The notes below the pieces were generated by a model, which did no database searches, was not told where the DNA came from, and worked only from the letters and a program-made list of their open reading frames with translations. From assembly GCA_943371025.1 (NCBI GenBank), contig CALRTC020000006.1, positions 124,001-188,000 of the forward strand: a stretch of DNA of 64,000 nt, written 5' to 3'. The stretch comes from Niveispirillum sp943371025. Lineage in GTDB: Bacteria > Pseudomonadota > Alphaproteobacteria > Azospirillales > Azospirillaceae. Of the stretch, positions 1 to 9,147 are shown piece after piece. How positions within the stretch are numbered: position 1 is the stretch's first letter; every line of letters starts with the position of its first letter. The translations under genes and the position numbers were made by a program.

Positions 1-197
1 TACGGCAGGCACGGGCGGCGGTGCCGGCCGACGCACAGGGGCGGGAATGGCTGCCCCTGGATCTGGCCATCACCGTGGGGGCGTCCGGTGTGCTGGACAC
101 GCTGGGCTGGTGGCTGGCCCATGGTCAGGACATTGAGGTGGATCGGATCGCGGCGATCCTGGACAGACTGGTTATCGCCCCGGCGATGGGCACCTGA
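1..197 (+). CDS. TetR-family regulator, C-terminal fragment
   Basis: An open frame runs in from the left edge (first full codon at 3) and stops with TGA at 195-197, giving 64 residues. The visible part contains 'LAITVGASGVLDTLGWWLAH' and ends 'IAAILDRLVIAPAM', the helical pattern common at the C-terminus of TetR ligand-binding domains. The DNA-binding part lies outside the window. It would sit just upstream of the acuI-like operon in the same direction, so a role in its control is possible but is inference. A different all-helical regulator cannot be excluded. Confidence 0.55.
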   Translation, partial: RQARAAVPADAQGREWLPLDLAITVGASGVLDTLGWWLAHGQDIEVDRIAAILDRLVIAPAMGT

Positions 198-280
198 GGG
201 TCTTGCCCACAGGTGCGCAAGTGCGATGCGAAATTCGTTTGAATCAAGGAATATCAGTACATTAGATCGCATTCGTCCTG

Positions 281-301
281 AAATGATCATATCTCATTTT
301 T
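281..301. promoter_or_regulatory. Palindromic operator candidate upstream of acuI
   Basis: AAATGA (281-286), a 7-base spacer, then TCATTT (294-299) form a perfect inverted repeat about 95 bases before the acuI start. The same half-site and 7-base spacing recur upstream of the iclR-type gene (18413-18437). This suggests a shared regulator, most simply that IclR protein. Confidence 0.5.
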
Positions 302-394
302 GTTGACCTTCACAACTGCTTCACGCAAGCCTCTCCGCAAAACCCGAAGGGCGGAATGCGCCCTTCCACCCTTGCGAACCAAGAAGGGGCTTCC

Positions 395-1378
395 ATGTTT
401 TCCGCCATCCTGATTTCGAAGGACGACAGCGGCCAGAAGGTCGCGGTGTCAGAGATCGACCCCGCCTCCCTGCCCGAAGGCGACGTCACCATCGCCGTGG
501 ATTATTCAACCCTGAACTACAAGGACGGGTTGGCCATCACGGGCAGGTCGCCGGTGGTGCGTAAATTCCCCATGGTGCCGGGCATCGATCTGGCCGGCAC
601 CGTGACGGAAAGCAGCCACGCTGACTGGAAGACCGGCGACAAGGTCGTCCTGAACGGCTGGGGCGTGGGCGAAACCCATTGGGGCGGGCTGGCGCAGCAG
701 GCGCGGCTGAAGGGTGACTGGCTGGTGCCGCTGCCCCCGGCCTTCACGGCAAAGCAGGCCATGGCCATCGGCACGGCCGGCTATACGGCGGCCTTGTGCG
801 TGGATGCCCTGCTGGCCCATGGCGTGTCGCCCGGTCAGGGGGAGGTGCTGGTCACCGGCGCCACGGGCGGCGTGGGCAGCGTCGCCGTGGCGTTGCTGGC
901 GAAGAACGGCTTCAACATCGTGGCCGCCACCGGCAAGGCAGCGGAAGGCGATTACCTGAAGACCCTGGGCGCCACCACCATCATCAACCGCGCCAGCCTG
1001 TCCGCGCCGGGCAAGCCCCTGCAGAAGGAACGCTTCGCCGCCGTCATAGACAGCGTGGGCAGCCACACCCTGGTCAATGCCTGCGCGCAGGTCCGCTACG
1101 GCGGCTATGTCGCGGCCTGCGGCCTGGCCCAGGGCATGGATTTCCCGGCCTCCGTGGCGCCCTTCATCCTGCGCGGTGTCGGCCTGTTGGGCATCGACAG
1201 CGTGATGGCGCCCAAGGCCCGCCGTCTGGCCGCCTGGGATCGCCTGTCCAAGGACCTGGACCCGGCCCTGCTGGATACGATCGCGACGGAGATCGCCCTG
1301 GCCGACGCCATCCAGGCCGGCATCGACCTGATCGACGGCAAGGTGCGCGGCCGCATCACCGTCAATGTCAACCGCTGA
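395..1378 (+). CDS. acuI: Acrylyl-CoA reductase (NADPH), AcuI/YhdH family
   Basis: This 327-residue protein has the length of the AcuI/YhdH branch of medium-chain quinone reductase-type dehydrogenases, which reduce acrylyl-CoA to propionyl-CoA with NADPH in the cytosol. Visible landmarks are 'LNYKDGLAITG' and 'GIDLAGTV' in the N-terminal catalytic domain and the nucleotide-binding turn 'GATGGVGSVAVALL' near residue 150. ATG 395 is chosen over an upstream in-frame start because 'AAGAAGGGG' precedes it and it gives the family length. It heads a plus-strand group with a dehydratase and a CoA ligase. In this setting it may reduce another short enoyl-CoA; the product would feed the methylcitrate genes near 37.5-43.4 kb. 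Confidence 0.85.
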   Translation: MFSAILISKDDSGQKVAVSEIDPASLPEGDVTIAVDYSTLNYKDGLAITGRSPVVRKFPMVPGIDLAGTVTESSHADWKTGDKVVLNGWGVGETHWGGLAQQARLKGDWLVPLPPAFTAKQAMAIGTAGYTAALCVDALLAHGVSPGQGEVLVTGATGGVGSVAVALLAKNGFNIVAATGKAAEGDYLKTLGATTIINRASLSAPGKPLQKERFAAVIDSVGSHTLVNACAQVRYGGYVAACGLAQGMDFPASVAPFILRGVGLLGIDSVMAPKARRLAAWDRLSKDLDPALLDTIATEIALADAIQAGIDLIDGKVRGRITVNVNR

Positions 1379-1400
1379 CATCCGGAAAAGAGCCAAGACC

Positions 1401-2582
1401 ATGACCGAAGAGATCAAGCCCGTGCTGGACACCAGCGATGTCGACCAGTGGGTCGGCAAGCCCATCGTGTTCGCGGAACTGTGGGACCCCTGCAATGCCA
1501 CGGATATACGCCGCTGGGTGCAGGCCATGGATTATCCCAATCCCATCCACTGGGATCAGGAATTCGCCCGCAATTCCAGGTTCGGCGGCATCGTGGCGCC
1601 GCAGAGCTTCACGGTCGCCATGGATTACGGCCATGGCTGCCACCCGTCCTGCGTCGGCAAGGTGCCGGGCACGCACCTGATCTTCGCGGGTGAGGAATGG
1701 TGGTTCCACGGCGTGCCCGTCCGTCCGGGCGACAAGCTGACCCAGGAACGGACCTTCGCCGGCTACAAGGTGGTGGATACCAGCTTTGGCGGGCCCACCA
1801 TGTTCGCCGATGGCGACACGGTCCATCGCAACCAGCACGGCGAACTGGTCGCGCGCGAGCGCGCCACTTCCATCCGCTATCTGGTGGAGGAAGCGAAGAA
1901 GCGCGCCGTCTATGGCAAGGAAAAGCGTGCGCCCAAGGAATGGACGGATGAGGAGCTGGAGGCGATCCACAAGCTTCGCCATGACTGGATTCTGTCCAAC
2001 CGCGATGGCGTCTCGCCGACCTTCGATGCCGTCAATGTCGGCGACAAGCTGCCGCGCCGGGTGATCGGGCCGCATTCCATCATCAGCTTTGCCAATGAAT
2101 GCCGGGCCCATCGCCAGAATATCTGGGGCACCTGGCGCTGGAATCCGCCAGAGGGTGTGCGCGATCCCGCGACCGATGATGCCGGCTTCGGCAAGGACAT
2201 GTCGTATGATTTCGAAGCCCGCAAGATCGACCCGCGCCGGGGCGACGGTCTCTATTACGGTCCTTCATCCGGCCATATCAACAAGAAGAAGGGCGAGAAT
2301 GTCGGCATGGGCGGCGCCTATGGCTATGGCTCCTCCATGAATGCCTGGCACCTGGACACGGTCGCCTATTGGGCGGGCCATGAAGGCTATATCTGGCATT
2401 CCAAGACCCAGTTCCGCAGCCCCGCCTTCGAAGGCGACGTCACCTATGTGGATGGGGAGGTGATCGAGAAGAAGGAAACCTCGGAATTCGGCTGTCCGAT
2501 CGTCGTGGTCCAGACCCGGATGACCACACAGAACGGCGACACGATCCTGACCGGCAAGGCCGAAGTCCAACTGCCCCGGTAA
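1401..2582 (+). CDS. Double hot-dog acyl-CoA dehydratase (MaoC/FAS1-like)
   Basis: A 393-residue protein with two hot-dog halves. The N-terminal half (about residues 10-160) carries 'YPNPIHWDQEFARNSRFGGI', followed by the 'VRPGDKLTQE' strand typical of FAS1-like/MaoC-N domains. The C-terminal half (about 210-385) ends in a second hot-dog ('TYVDGEVIEKKE', 'GDTILTGKAEVQLPR'). Such proteins hydrate or dehydrate enoyl/3-hydroxyacyl-CoA esters; in steroid side-chain catabolism the MaoC pair ChsH1-ChsH2 does this job. ATG 1401 avoids overlap with acuI; an in-frame start at 1365 would overlap it. The CoA ligase follows after 15 bases, indicating one transcript. The exact substrate is unknown. Confidence 0.75.
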   Translation: MTEEIKPVLDTSDVDQWVGKPIVFAELWDPCNATDIRRWVQAMDYPNPIHWDQEFARNSRFGGIVAPQSFTVAMDYGHGCHPSCVGKVPGTHLIFAGEEWWFHGVPVRPGDKLTQERTFAGYKVVDTSFGGPTMFADGDTVHRNQHGELVARERATSIRYLVEEAKKRAVYGKEKRAPKEWTDEELEAIHKLRHDWILSNRDGVSPTFDAVNVGDKLPRRVIGPHSIISFANECRAHRQNIWGTWRWNPPEGVRDPATDDAGFGKDMSYDFEARKIDPRRGDGLYYGPSSGHINKKKGENVGMGGAYGYGSSMNAWHLDTVAYWAGHEGYIWHSKTQFRSPAFEGDVTYVDGEVIEKKETSEFGCPIVVVQTRMTTQNGDTILTGKAEVQLPR

Positions 2583-2597
2583 AAGAAGGCAAAGCCC

Positions 2598-4343
2598 ATG
2601 ACCAGCCCCAGCAACGCGGCGGACGGGCCGCGTCCGTCCATCATCCATGGCCTTCCCTTGTCTGAAGAACCGGGCCTGGGTCCCTTGACCATCCCCGGCT
2701 ACATAAGGCGGGTGACGCAGCGTTTCGCCGACCGGGAGGCACTGGTTCTGCGGGGGCGGGAAGGCCGCATTTCCTGGACCTATGCGCAGCTTTGGGACCG
2801 GTCGGTGGAAGTGGCGAAGGCGCTGGTGGCGACCGGCGCCGGCAAGGATGCCCGCGTCGGCGTGCTGATGACGAACCGGCCGGAATATCTGTCCGCCGTC
2901 TTCGGCATCGCGCTGGCCGGTGGGGTCACCGTCTCGCTCTCGACTTTCTCCACGCCTGATGAGCTGGAATATCAGTTGAAGGCGGGGGCCGTGTCGATCC
3001 TGCTCTATGACCGGCAGGTGCTGAAGAAGGATTTCGGCGCCATGCTGCTGGGGTTGGAACCGGCGATTGCCACGGCCGCACCGGGGAACTTGCAGTCGAC
3101 CCGGCTGCCCTTTCTCCGGCGACTGGTGGCGCTGGATAATGTCACCGGGCCGGATACGGCATCGGATGCCGGCGCGGTGGAGACCTGGCGCCATTTCCTG
3201 GACCAGGGAAGTGCCGTCCCCGACAGCGTCGTGCAGGCGCGGGCCGATGCCGTGCAGCCGGCGGATATCGGCGCCATCTTCTTTTCATCGGGGACCACCA
3301 GCCTGCCCAAGGGCATCATCCACACCCATCGTGCCTTCACGGTGCAATGGTGGCGCTGGCCGCGCATCATGGACATCGATGCCGACCGGTTCCCCGTCCG
3401 CTGCTGGACGGGTAACGGCTTCTTCTGGTCGGGCAATATTTCCATGGTGGTGGGCCTTGCCTTTTCCACGGGCGGGGCTGCCGTCCTGCAACCGGTCTTC
3501 CAGGCTGACGAGGCGTTGGAGTTGATGGAAGCGGAACGCGTCAGCTTCCCCATGGGGCGTCCGCACCAATGGGCCCGGCTGGAGGCATCCGACAGATGGG
3601 CCACGGTCGACCTGTCCAGCCTTCACTATGTGACCTACGGATCGAAGCTGCTGGACCATCCCACGGCGTCCACCAACTGGCGGCACTGCCCGGCCTTCGG
3701 CACGACGGAGACGCTGACCATCATGGCGGCGGTCCCCGCCAACACGCCGAAGGAAATTTATCGCGGCAGCTTCGGCCAGCCGCTGCCCGGCAATATCCTG
3801 AAGATCTTCCATCCCTTGACGGGCGACGTGATGCCCATCGGCCAGCGGGGCGAAATCGCCGTCAAGGGGCCGACCCTGATGCTGGGCTATATCGGCAAGA
3901 CCGCCGACCAGTGTTTTGATGCCGACGGCTTCTATTGCACCGGTGACGGCGGCTATGTGGATGAGGAGGGCAATCTGTTCTGGGAGGGCCGCCTGACCGA
4001 CATGATCAAGACCGGCGGCGCCAACGTCGCCCCGCAGGAGGTGGATGAGGTGCTGGCCAACTATCCCGGCGTGAAGCGCGCACAGACCGTGGGCGTGCCG
4101 CATGACACGCTGGGGGAGATGGTGGTGTCCTGCCTGATCCCGCATGAAGGGGTGGAACTGGATGCGGGCACCGTGACCGCCTTCCTGAAGACGAAGCTGG
4201 CCAGCTTCAAGGTGCCGCGCGCCATCCTGCTGTTCCAGGAACATGAATTTGCCGTGACGGGCAGCGAGAAGGTGAAGACCGGCGTCCTGAAGGAACTGGC
4301 GGCCCAGCGGCTGGCGGGGACGGAGGTGATGCGGTCGGCGTGA
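2598..4343 (+). CDS. Acyl-CoA synthetase (AMP-forming)
   Basis: A 581-residue ANL-superfamily ligase that would activate a carboxylic acid to its CoA thioester with ATP. The phosphate-binding motif appears as 'FFSSGTTSLPKGIIHTH' (about residues 225-241), a motif with 'GYIGKTADQCFDADGFYCTGD' spacing follows near 450, and 'GRLTDMIKTGGANVAPQEVD' marks the hinge. The C-terminal lysine region is 'VTGSEKVKTGVLKELA'. It follows the dehydratase by 15 bases. Its 3' end converges on the alpha/beta hydrolase gene. It is one of three AMP-forming ligases in the island, so each may serve a different intermediate. Confidence 0.85.
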   Translation: MTSPSNAADGPRPSIIHGLPLSEEPGLGPLTIPGYIRRVTQRFADREALVLRGREGRISWTYAQLWDRSVEVAKALVATGAGKDARVGVLMTNRPEYLSAVFGIALAGGVTVSLSTFSTPDELEYQLKAGAVSILLYDRQVLKKDFGAMLLGLEPAIATAAPGNLQSTRLPFLRRLVALDNVTGPDTASDAGAVETWRHFLDQGSAVPDSVVQARADAVQPADIGAIFFSSGTTSLPKGIIHTHRAFTVQWWRWPRIMDIDADRFPVRCWTGNGFFWSGNISMVVGLAFSTGGAAVLQPVFQADEALELMEAERVSFPMGRPHQWARLEASDRWATVDLSSLHYVTYGSKLLDHPTASTNWRHCPAFGTTETLTIMAAVPANTPKEIYRGSFGQPLPGNILKIFHPLTGDVMPIGQRGEIAVKGPTLMLGYIGKTADQCFDADGFYCTGDGGYVDEEGNLFWEGRLTDMIKTGGANVAPQEVDEVLANYPGVKRAQTVGVPHDTLGEMVVSCLIPHEGVELDAGTVTAFLKTKLASFKVPRAILLFQEHEFAVTGSEKVKTGVLKELAAQRLAGTEVMRSA

Positions 4344-4362
4344 AGGCCGTGGCCCGTGGCCC

Positions 4363-5208
4363 CTATCGCGCCTGCCGTGCCACGAAATCGAACACGGCCT
4401 TGTTGAAGGCGTCATTGGCATCGCCGGCGACCATATGGTGGGCGTCGGCGATGTCCACATGTTCGGCCTGCGGGACCAGGGCCAGGAATTCCCGCGCCCC
4501 TTCGTCCGACACAATGCGGCTGCGTCCGCCGCGCAGCAACAGGGTGGGGACGGTCAGCGCCCGGGCGGCGGCCTCCAGCCGGGCCGGGGCGTCCTTTCGC
4601 TGTTGCGCATTCTCCCCCATTTTCATGAAGGCGGGGTCCCAGTGCCAGTAATAGCGGCCATTGCGCAGCCGCAGGTTCCGCTCCAGGCCCCGCGTGTCCT
4701 TGGGCCGTTCGCGGTGCGGCAGATAGGCGGCGACGGCATCCGCTACCGCGTCCAGGCTGGCGAAACCATCCAGGCCGCTGCCCATGAAATCCATCACCTC
4801 TCGTGTGCCGTCGAATTCGATGCGTGACGTGATATCGACCAGCACCAGGGCCCGCAGCAGATCCGGCGTGCGGGCCGCCGTCAGCATGCCCGCAAGCCCG
4901 CCCAACGATGCGCCAACCACGACGGGCGCCGCCGCAAAACCGCGCAGCACCGCGGCCAGATCGTCGGCGAACAGGCCCAGCTCATAATGGCCATCGGGGG
5001 ACCATTCGCTGTCGCCATGCCCGCGCAGGTCCATGGCGATGGTCCGGAACCCCTGCCGGGCGCCCTCATTCAGGGCCTTGCCCCAGCTTTGCCGCGTCTG
5101 GCCGCTGCCATGCAGGAACAGGATGGGCAGGCCGTTTTCCGGTCCGGAAATATCGGCGGCCAGTGTCACGCCGGCGCCCTGAAAATGGGTCCGTTGGCTC
5201 GCGGACAT
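4363..5208 (-). CDS. Alpha/beta-fold hydrolase
   Basis: A 281-residue cytoplasmic alpha/beta hydrolase. Visible elements are the oxyanion 'HGSGQTRQSW', the nucleophile elbow 'GASLGG', and a late Asp/His pair ('RSRIVSDEG' and 'ADAHHMVAGD'), so the triad is complete. ATG 5208 begins 'MSASQRTHF' after an 'AGGGG' ribosome site; a longer reading to 5286 adds an unlikely proline-rich tail. It lies alone on the minus strand, divergent from the Rieske gene. It could hydrolyse an ester, lactone or C-C bond of an intermediate; the sequence does not decide which. Confidence 0.75.
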   Translation of the reverse strand: MSASQRTHFQGAGVTLAADISGPENGLPILFLHGSGQTRQSWGKALNEGARQGFRTIAMDLRGHGDSEWSPDGHYELGLFADDLAAVLRGFAAAPVVVGASLGGLAGMLTAARTPDLLRALVLVDITSRIEFDGTREVMDFMGSGLDGFASLDAVADAVAAYLPHRERPKDTRGLERNLRLRNGRYYWHWDPAFMKMGENAQQRKDAPARLEAAARALTVPTLLLRGGRSRIVSDEGAREFLALVPQAEHVDIADAHHMVAGDANDAFNKAVFDFVARQAR

Positions 5209-5396
5209 GGTTGGAACCCCTGCGCTGTAAATGATGCGGATCAAGCAATAGGCAGGGTGGGGCCCCTCGTAAAGCGGCGGCGCCAAAACCCCGCCGCAGC
5301 GATATCGGCGTTGGCGTGCCGCCGCTTGCTTTCCATCGGCGGGCCCCCGGCCTAGGTTTCAGCAACCCCCGGACATGCTGGAACGGAGCCGTCTCC

Positions 5397-6734
5397 ATGA
5401 ATGAAATCAGCAAGGTCAGCCGCGCCCTCAGTGAACGCCCGACCATCATCGATATTGCCGCCTATACCTGCCCCGACTATGCCAAGGCGGAGGACGGAAA
5501 GCTGTGGGCCAAGGTCTGGCAGGTCGCCTGCCGGGCGGAGGAACTCGCCAAGGTCGGCGACTATGTCACCTACGACATTCTGGATGAAAGCATCATTGTC
5601 GCGCGCGTGGCGGAAGATCGCATCGCCGCCTATTACAATGTCTGCCTGCATCGCGGACGCCGTCTGACGGAGGGCTGTGGCCATACCAAGCGCTTCTTCT
5701 GCAAGTTCCATGGCTGGAAATGGGATCTGGAAGGGCGCAATGTCGATTGTCTGTCGCGCGACGATTGGGAAGGCGCGCTGACGGACGAGAACCTGACCAT
5801 GAAGCAGGTCAAGGTAGACACCTGGGGTGGCTGGGTCTTCATCAATATGGACCCCGACGCCGAACCGTTGCGCCAGTATCTGGGTGTGGCGGCCGACATG
5901 CTGGAACCGTTCGAACTGGACAAGATGCGCTATCGCTGGCGCCAGTGGCTGACCTTTCCCTGCAACTGGAAGGTCGCCATCGAGGCGTTCATTGAGGGCT
6001 ATCACGTCCCCGGCACCCATCCGCAACTGACCAAATACGGCGCCAAATCCACCTGGAGCCAGGCGCATGGACGGCACAGCGTGTTCGGTCCCGCCGCACA
6101 GAAGGGGTTCGGCGGGGCATCCGGCGGCGTGTCGGGCGATATCGACATGCGCGTGGCCCTGGCCGATGTGATCGGACAGCTGTGGGAGGAGGTGAACGCC
6201 ACCACCACCCAGACCATCGTCAATGCCGCCAGGCGATTGGTGGACGAACTGCCACCGGAAACGCCGCCCATGCAGGTGCAGGCGCATCTGATGATGCAGG
6301 CGGCCAAGGATGACGCGGCGCGCGGCGTGCAGTGGCCCCGCATCGACCCGGCCCATTTCGCCAAGGCCGGCACCGTCTGGCACCTGTTCCCCAATACCAT
6401 CATCATCCAGGGCCCGACCTTCGCGCTCTGCTACCGCGCACGGCCCAACGGCTTTGATCCCAACAGCTGCATCTTTGAAGTCTATGTGATCGAACGGTTC
6501 CCGGAAGGGCAGGAGCCCAAGCCCGAAAACCTGTTCAAGCCGACGCAGGACGAGGCCACTTGGCGCAAGGTCCTGTGCCAGGACTTCGCCAATATGGGAG
6601 AGGTGCAGAAGGGCATGAAATCCCGGGGCTTCCCGGGCTCGCGCCCCAATCCGGTACAGGAACGCACCGTGACCAACTTCCATCGCGTGCTGGCGGACTA
6701 TATGGGCACGGGCGCGCCGGTCCCGCTCGACTGA
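5397..6734 (+). CDS. Rieske non-heme iron oxygenase, large subunit
   Basis: A 445-residue ring-hydroxylating oxygenase alpha subunit. The Rieske [2Fe-2S] ligands are Cys83-His85 ('NVCLHRGRRL') and Cys102/His105 ('FFCKFHGWKWD'). The catalytic iron site is in 'EAFIEGYHVPGTHP' near residues 195-208, with the usual two histidines. ATG 5397 is preferred over an upstream in-frame start because it gives the usual N-terminus. An SDR and an aldehyde dehydrogenase follow. The [3Fe-4S] ferredoxin at 13.9 kb is a plausible electron donor, but no reductase gene is visible. KshA-type steroid hydroxylases and many aromatic oxygenases share this layout, so the substrate is open. Confidence 0.85.
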   Translation: MNEISKVSRALSERPTIIDIAAYTCPDYAKAEDGKLWAKVWQVACRAEELAKVGDYVTYDILDESIIVARVAEDRIAAYYNVCLHRGRRLTEGCGHTKRFFCKFHGWKWDLEGRNVDCLSRDDWEGALTDENLTMKQVKVDTWGGWVFINMDPDAEPLRQYLGVAADMLEPFELDKMRYRWRQWLTFPCNWKVAIEAFIEGYHVPGTHPQLTKYGAKSTWSQAHGRHSVFGPAAQKGFGGASGGVSGDIDMRVALADVIGQLWEEVNATTTQTIVNAARRLVDELPPETPPMQVQAHLMMQAAKDDAARGVQWPRIDPAHFAKAGTVWHLFPNTIIIQGPTFALCYRARPNGFDPNSCIFEVYVIERFPEGQEPKPENLFKPTQDEATWRKVLCQDFANMGEVQKGMKSRGFPGSRPNPVQERTVTNFHRVLADYMGTGAPVPLD

Positions 6735-6844
6735 CGGGATGGGGGATGAAGCATCGCCCGCGCGATGCCCTTGCCCCTTGCGGTTTTGCCCCCGAACCGT
6801 GCAGCCTGAACGCAAAAAATGACTGTATGAAATGGGGAGTTGAG

Positions 6845-7579
6845 ATGGCCAAGACCATTGTGATCACGGGCGCCGGCAGCGGGCTGGGCCGCGAGGTGGC
6901 GCGTGAATTGGCCGCCGACGGGCATGTGCTGGTGCTGCTGGGCCGCACATTGGCCAAGCTGGACAAGGTGGTGGCGGAAATCGGCAAGGGTGCCTATGCG
7001 CTGGCCTGCGATGTCGGCGATGCCGGGTCCGTGCGGGAGGCCTTTGCCCAGATCGCCCAACGGTCGGGCCGGGTCGATGTGCTGATCAACAATGCCGCTG
7101 TCTATCAGCCCTTCCTGGTGAAGGATGCCACCGACGACCAGATCCTGTCGGCCGTGCAGACCAACTATATCGGCCCCATCTTCTGTGCCCGGTCGGCCAT
7201 CCCGCTGCTGGGCAAGGGCGGGCACATCGTCAACGTATCCAGTGAATCCGTCGGCCTGCCATTCCCGATGTTCTCGCTTTATCAAAGCAGTAAGGCGGCC
7301 CTGGAGCGGTTTTCCCAGGCGCTGTCGGCTGAACTGGCGGCCGATGGCATCCGGGTGACGACGGTCCGGGCCGGACAGATGATGGGCGAGGACATGACCT
7401 GGAACATATCGCCGGAAGTGGCGGCGAAGTTCGGGGCGGCCTGCATGAAGGCGGGGCTGGACCTGCGGTCGCGGCCGATTTCGCACTTCTCCTCGCCCGC
7501 GAAAATCTTCCGCACCCTGATCAATCTGCCCGACGATCTGAACATCGAACATCTGGATCTGCAGGCACGGCACCGCTGA
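6845..7579 (+). CDS. Short-chain dehydrogenase/reductase
   Basis: A 244-residue classical SDR, NAD(P)-dependent. The cofactor motif is 'TGAGSGLG' at residues 8-15, followed by 'NNAA' near 85, a catalytic serine in 'VNVSSES' and the 'YQSSK' Tyr-x-x-x-Lys pair. ATG 6845 follows 'GGGAG'. The bases just before it include AAAAAATGA, identical to the left half of the IclR operator at 18413, but the right half is absent. It sits between the Rieske oxygenase and the aldehyde dehydrogenase, so it probably oxidises an alcohol or diol made by the oxygenase. Confidence 0.8.
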   Translation: MAKTIVITGAGSGLGREVARELAADGHVLVLLGRTLAKLDKVVAEIGKGAYALACDVGDAGSVREAFAQIAQRSGRVDVLINNAAVYQPFLVKDATDDQILSAVQTNYIGPIFCARSAIPLLGKGGHIVNVSSESVGLPFPMFSLYQSSKAALERFSQALSAELAADGIRVTTVRAGQMMGEDMTWNISPEVAAKFGAACMKAGLDLRSRPISHFSSPAKIFRTLINLPDDLNIEHLDLQARHR

Positions 7580-7590
7580 CGGGGCCGAAA

Positions 7591-7648
7591 TCCATACAAT
7601 CGGATCCATACACTCTCCATACAATCCCCGATCGGGGGTCCATACAAG
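7591..7648. repeat. Four direct TCCATACA repeats before the aldehyde dehydrogenase
   Basis: TCCATACA occurs at 7591, 7605, 7616 and 7639, filling the gap between the SDR stop and the aldehyde dehydrogenase start. The spacing is 14, 11 and 23 bases. A related ACTATACAAG lies at 16001 before the amidohydrolase. Reiterated boxes this close to a start codon look like regulator binding sites; the bound protein is unknown. Confidence 0.55.
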
Positions 7649-7659
7649 GAACAGATCCC

Positions 7660-9123
7660 GTGTCCATGCTGCCGGAAGCCAAGCTCTATATTGACGGTGT
7701 CGTGCGCGCCGCCGAGGGGAACAGGACCTTCGACGTGATCAATCCCTGGACGGGGGCCGTCGCCGGCCAGGCGGCCGACGCCTCGGCCGCCGATGTGGAT
7801 GCCGCCATCGCCGCCGCCCGCCGCGCCTTTGACACCACCGACTGGTCGACCAACCCTGCCAAACGCCTGGAACTGGTGACGAAGCTGCGCGCCCTGTTCC
7901 AGGAAAACCGCGACCGTCTGGTGGCGCTGGCCCGTTTTGAGGCGGGATCGGCCCTGGGCGCGGTGGACAAGGCCCAGGTGGGCACGGCCCTGTCCGGCTG
8001 GGACGACCTGCTGCGCGTCTTCCCGCAGGTGAAATGGGAAAAGGATTATGGCGAGGCGCAGGGCTTCGGCTTCACCTCCAGGCGCAAGGTCGTCTATGAC
8101 GCGGCCGGCGTGGTGGGGGCGATCACGCCCTGGAACGTGCCGCTGTATGTCAATGTCGGCAAGGTGGTCTCCGCCCTGCTGGCCGGCTGCACAATCGTGC
8201 TGAAGCCGGCCCCCGATACGCCGGGTATGGGCGCGATCTTCGGTGAACTGGCGGCCCAGGCCGGGTTCCCGCCGGGTGTGCTGAACGTGGTGACGGGCAG
8301 CGATCCGGCCCTGGCCGGGGAGATGCTGGTCACCGACCCGCGTGTCGATGTCATCAGCTTCACCGGTTCCACCGGCGTGGGCAAGCGCATCATGGAAAAG
8401 GGGGCGGCCACGCTGAAGCGCCTGTTCCTGGAACTGGGCGGCAAGTCGGCCAAGATCGTCCTGGACGACGCGCCCAACTTCGCCATGGAAGTGATGATGT
8501 CGCTGCTGGTCTTCCATGCCGGCCAGGGCTGTGCGGTGCAATCGCGCCTGCTGGTGCCGAAAAGCCGGTATGAGGAGGCGGTGGGCGCCCTGAAGATGGC
8601 CTATGCCGGGTTCGCCGCCAAATGGGGCGATCCGGAGGACCCGGCGCAGGTCATGGGGCCCGTCGTGTCGAAGAAGCAGTTCGACCGTGTTCTGTCCTAT
8701 ATCGAACTGGGCAAGCAGGAGGGGGCGACCCTGCTGGCCGGTGGCAATGCGCGGCCCGACAAGGGCGACGGCTTCTTCATCGAACCCACCTGCTTCGTGA
8801 ATGTCACCAACGACATGCGCATCGCGCGCGAGGAGATTTTCGGCCCCGTGCTGGTCGTCATCGCCTATGAGGATGACGAGGATGCCATCCGCATTGCCAA
8901 TGACAGCGAATATGGCTTATCTGGCGGCGTCGCCGGTTCGGAAGAACGCGCGATGCGTGTTGCGCGCCGTATCCGCACCGGGTCCGTCAGTGTCAATGGC
9001 GGCCTGTGCATCGCCGGCGATCTGCCGTTCGGTGGTTACAAGTCCAGCGGCGTCGGCCGTGAATGGGGTGTCGAAGGCATCGAGGAATTCCTGGAATCGA
9101 AGGTCATTGCGATCCGGGCGTAA
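7660..9123 (+). CDS. NAD(P)-dependent aldehyde dehydrogenase
   Basis: A 487-residue aldehyde dehydrogenase oxidising an aldehyde to the acid. Landmarks are 'TPWNVPLYVNVGKVVSALLA', the cofactor turn 'FTGSTGVGK', the catalytic Glu in 'LELGGKSAKI', the catalytic Cys in 'AGQGCAVQSR' and 'EEIFGPVL'. GTG 7660 is taken as the start because AAGGA lies 9 bases upstream; ATG 7666 is only two codons later and cannot be excluded. Its product acid could be activated by one of the CoA ligases in the island. A TetR gene follows in the same direction after about 25 bases and may control it. Confidence 0.88.
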   Translation: MSMLPEAKLYIDGVVRAAEGNRTFDVINPWTGAVAGQAADASAADVDAAIAAARRAFDTTDWSTNPAKRLELVTKLRALFQENRDRLVALARFEAGSALGAVDKAQVGTALSGWDDLLRVFPQVKWEKDYGEAQGFGFTSRRKVVYDAAGVVGAITPWNVPLYVNVGKVVSALLAGCTIVLKPAPDTPGMGAIFGELAAQAGFPPGVLNVVTGSDPALAGEMLVTDPRVDVISFTGSTGVGKRIMEKGAATLKRLFLELGGKSAKIVLDDAPNFAMEVMMSLLVFHAGQGCAVQSRLLVPKSRYEEAVGALKMAYAGFAAKWGDPEDPAQVMGPVVSKKQFDRVLSYIELGKQEGATLLAGGNARPDKGDGFFIEPTCFVNVTNDMRIAREEIFGPVLVVIAYEDDEDAIRIANDSEYGLSGGVAGSEERAMRVARRIRTGSVSVNGGLCIAGDLPFGGYKSSGVGREWGVEGIEEFLESKVIAIRA

Positions 9124-9147
9124 TCCACGGAGTTGAAGGTCAGGGGC

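Noticed and set aside
5352..6815. A 487-codon open frame on the minus strand opposite the Rieske oxygenase
   Set aside because: It is the antisense of a gene with clear Rieske and iron motifs and shows no domain of its own; such frames are common at this GC content. The same applies to the long frames opposite prpF, metE, the thiolase at 24.7 kb and the first TonB receptor.
7591..7648. Short regularly recurring repeats suggesting a CRISPR array
   Set aside because: The units are only 8 bases, the spacing is 11-23 bases and no cas gene is present; regulator boxes are the better reading.
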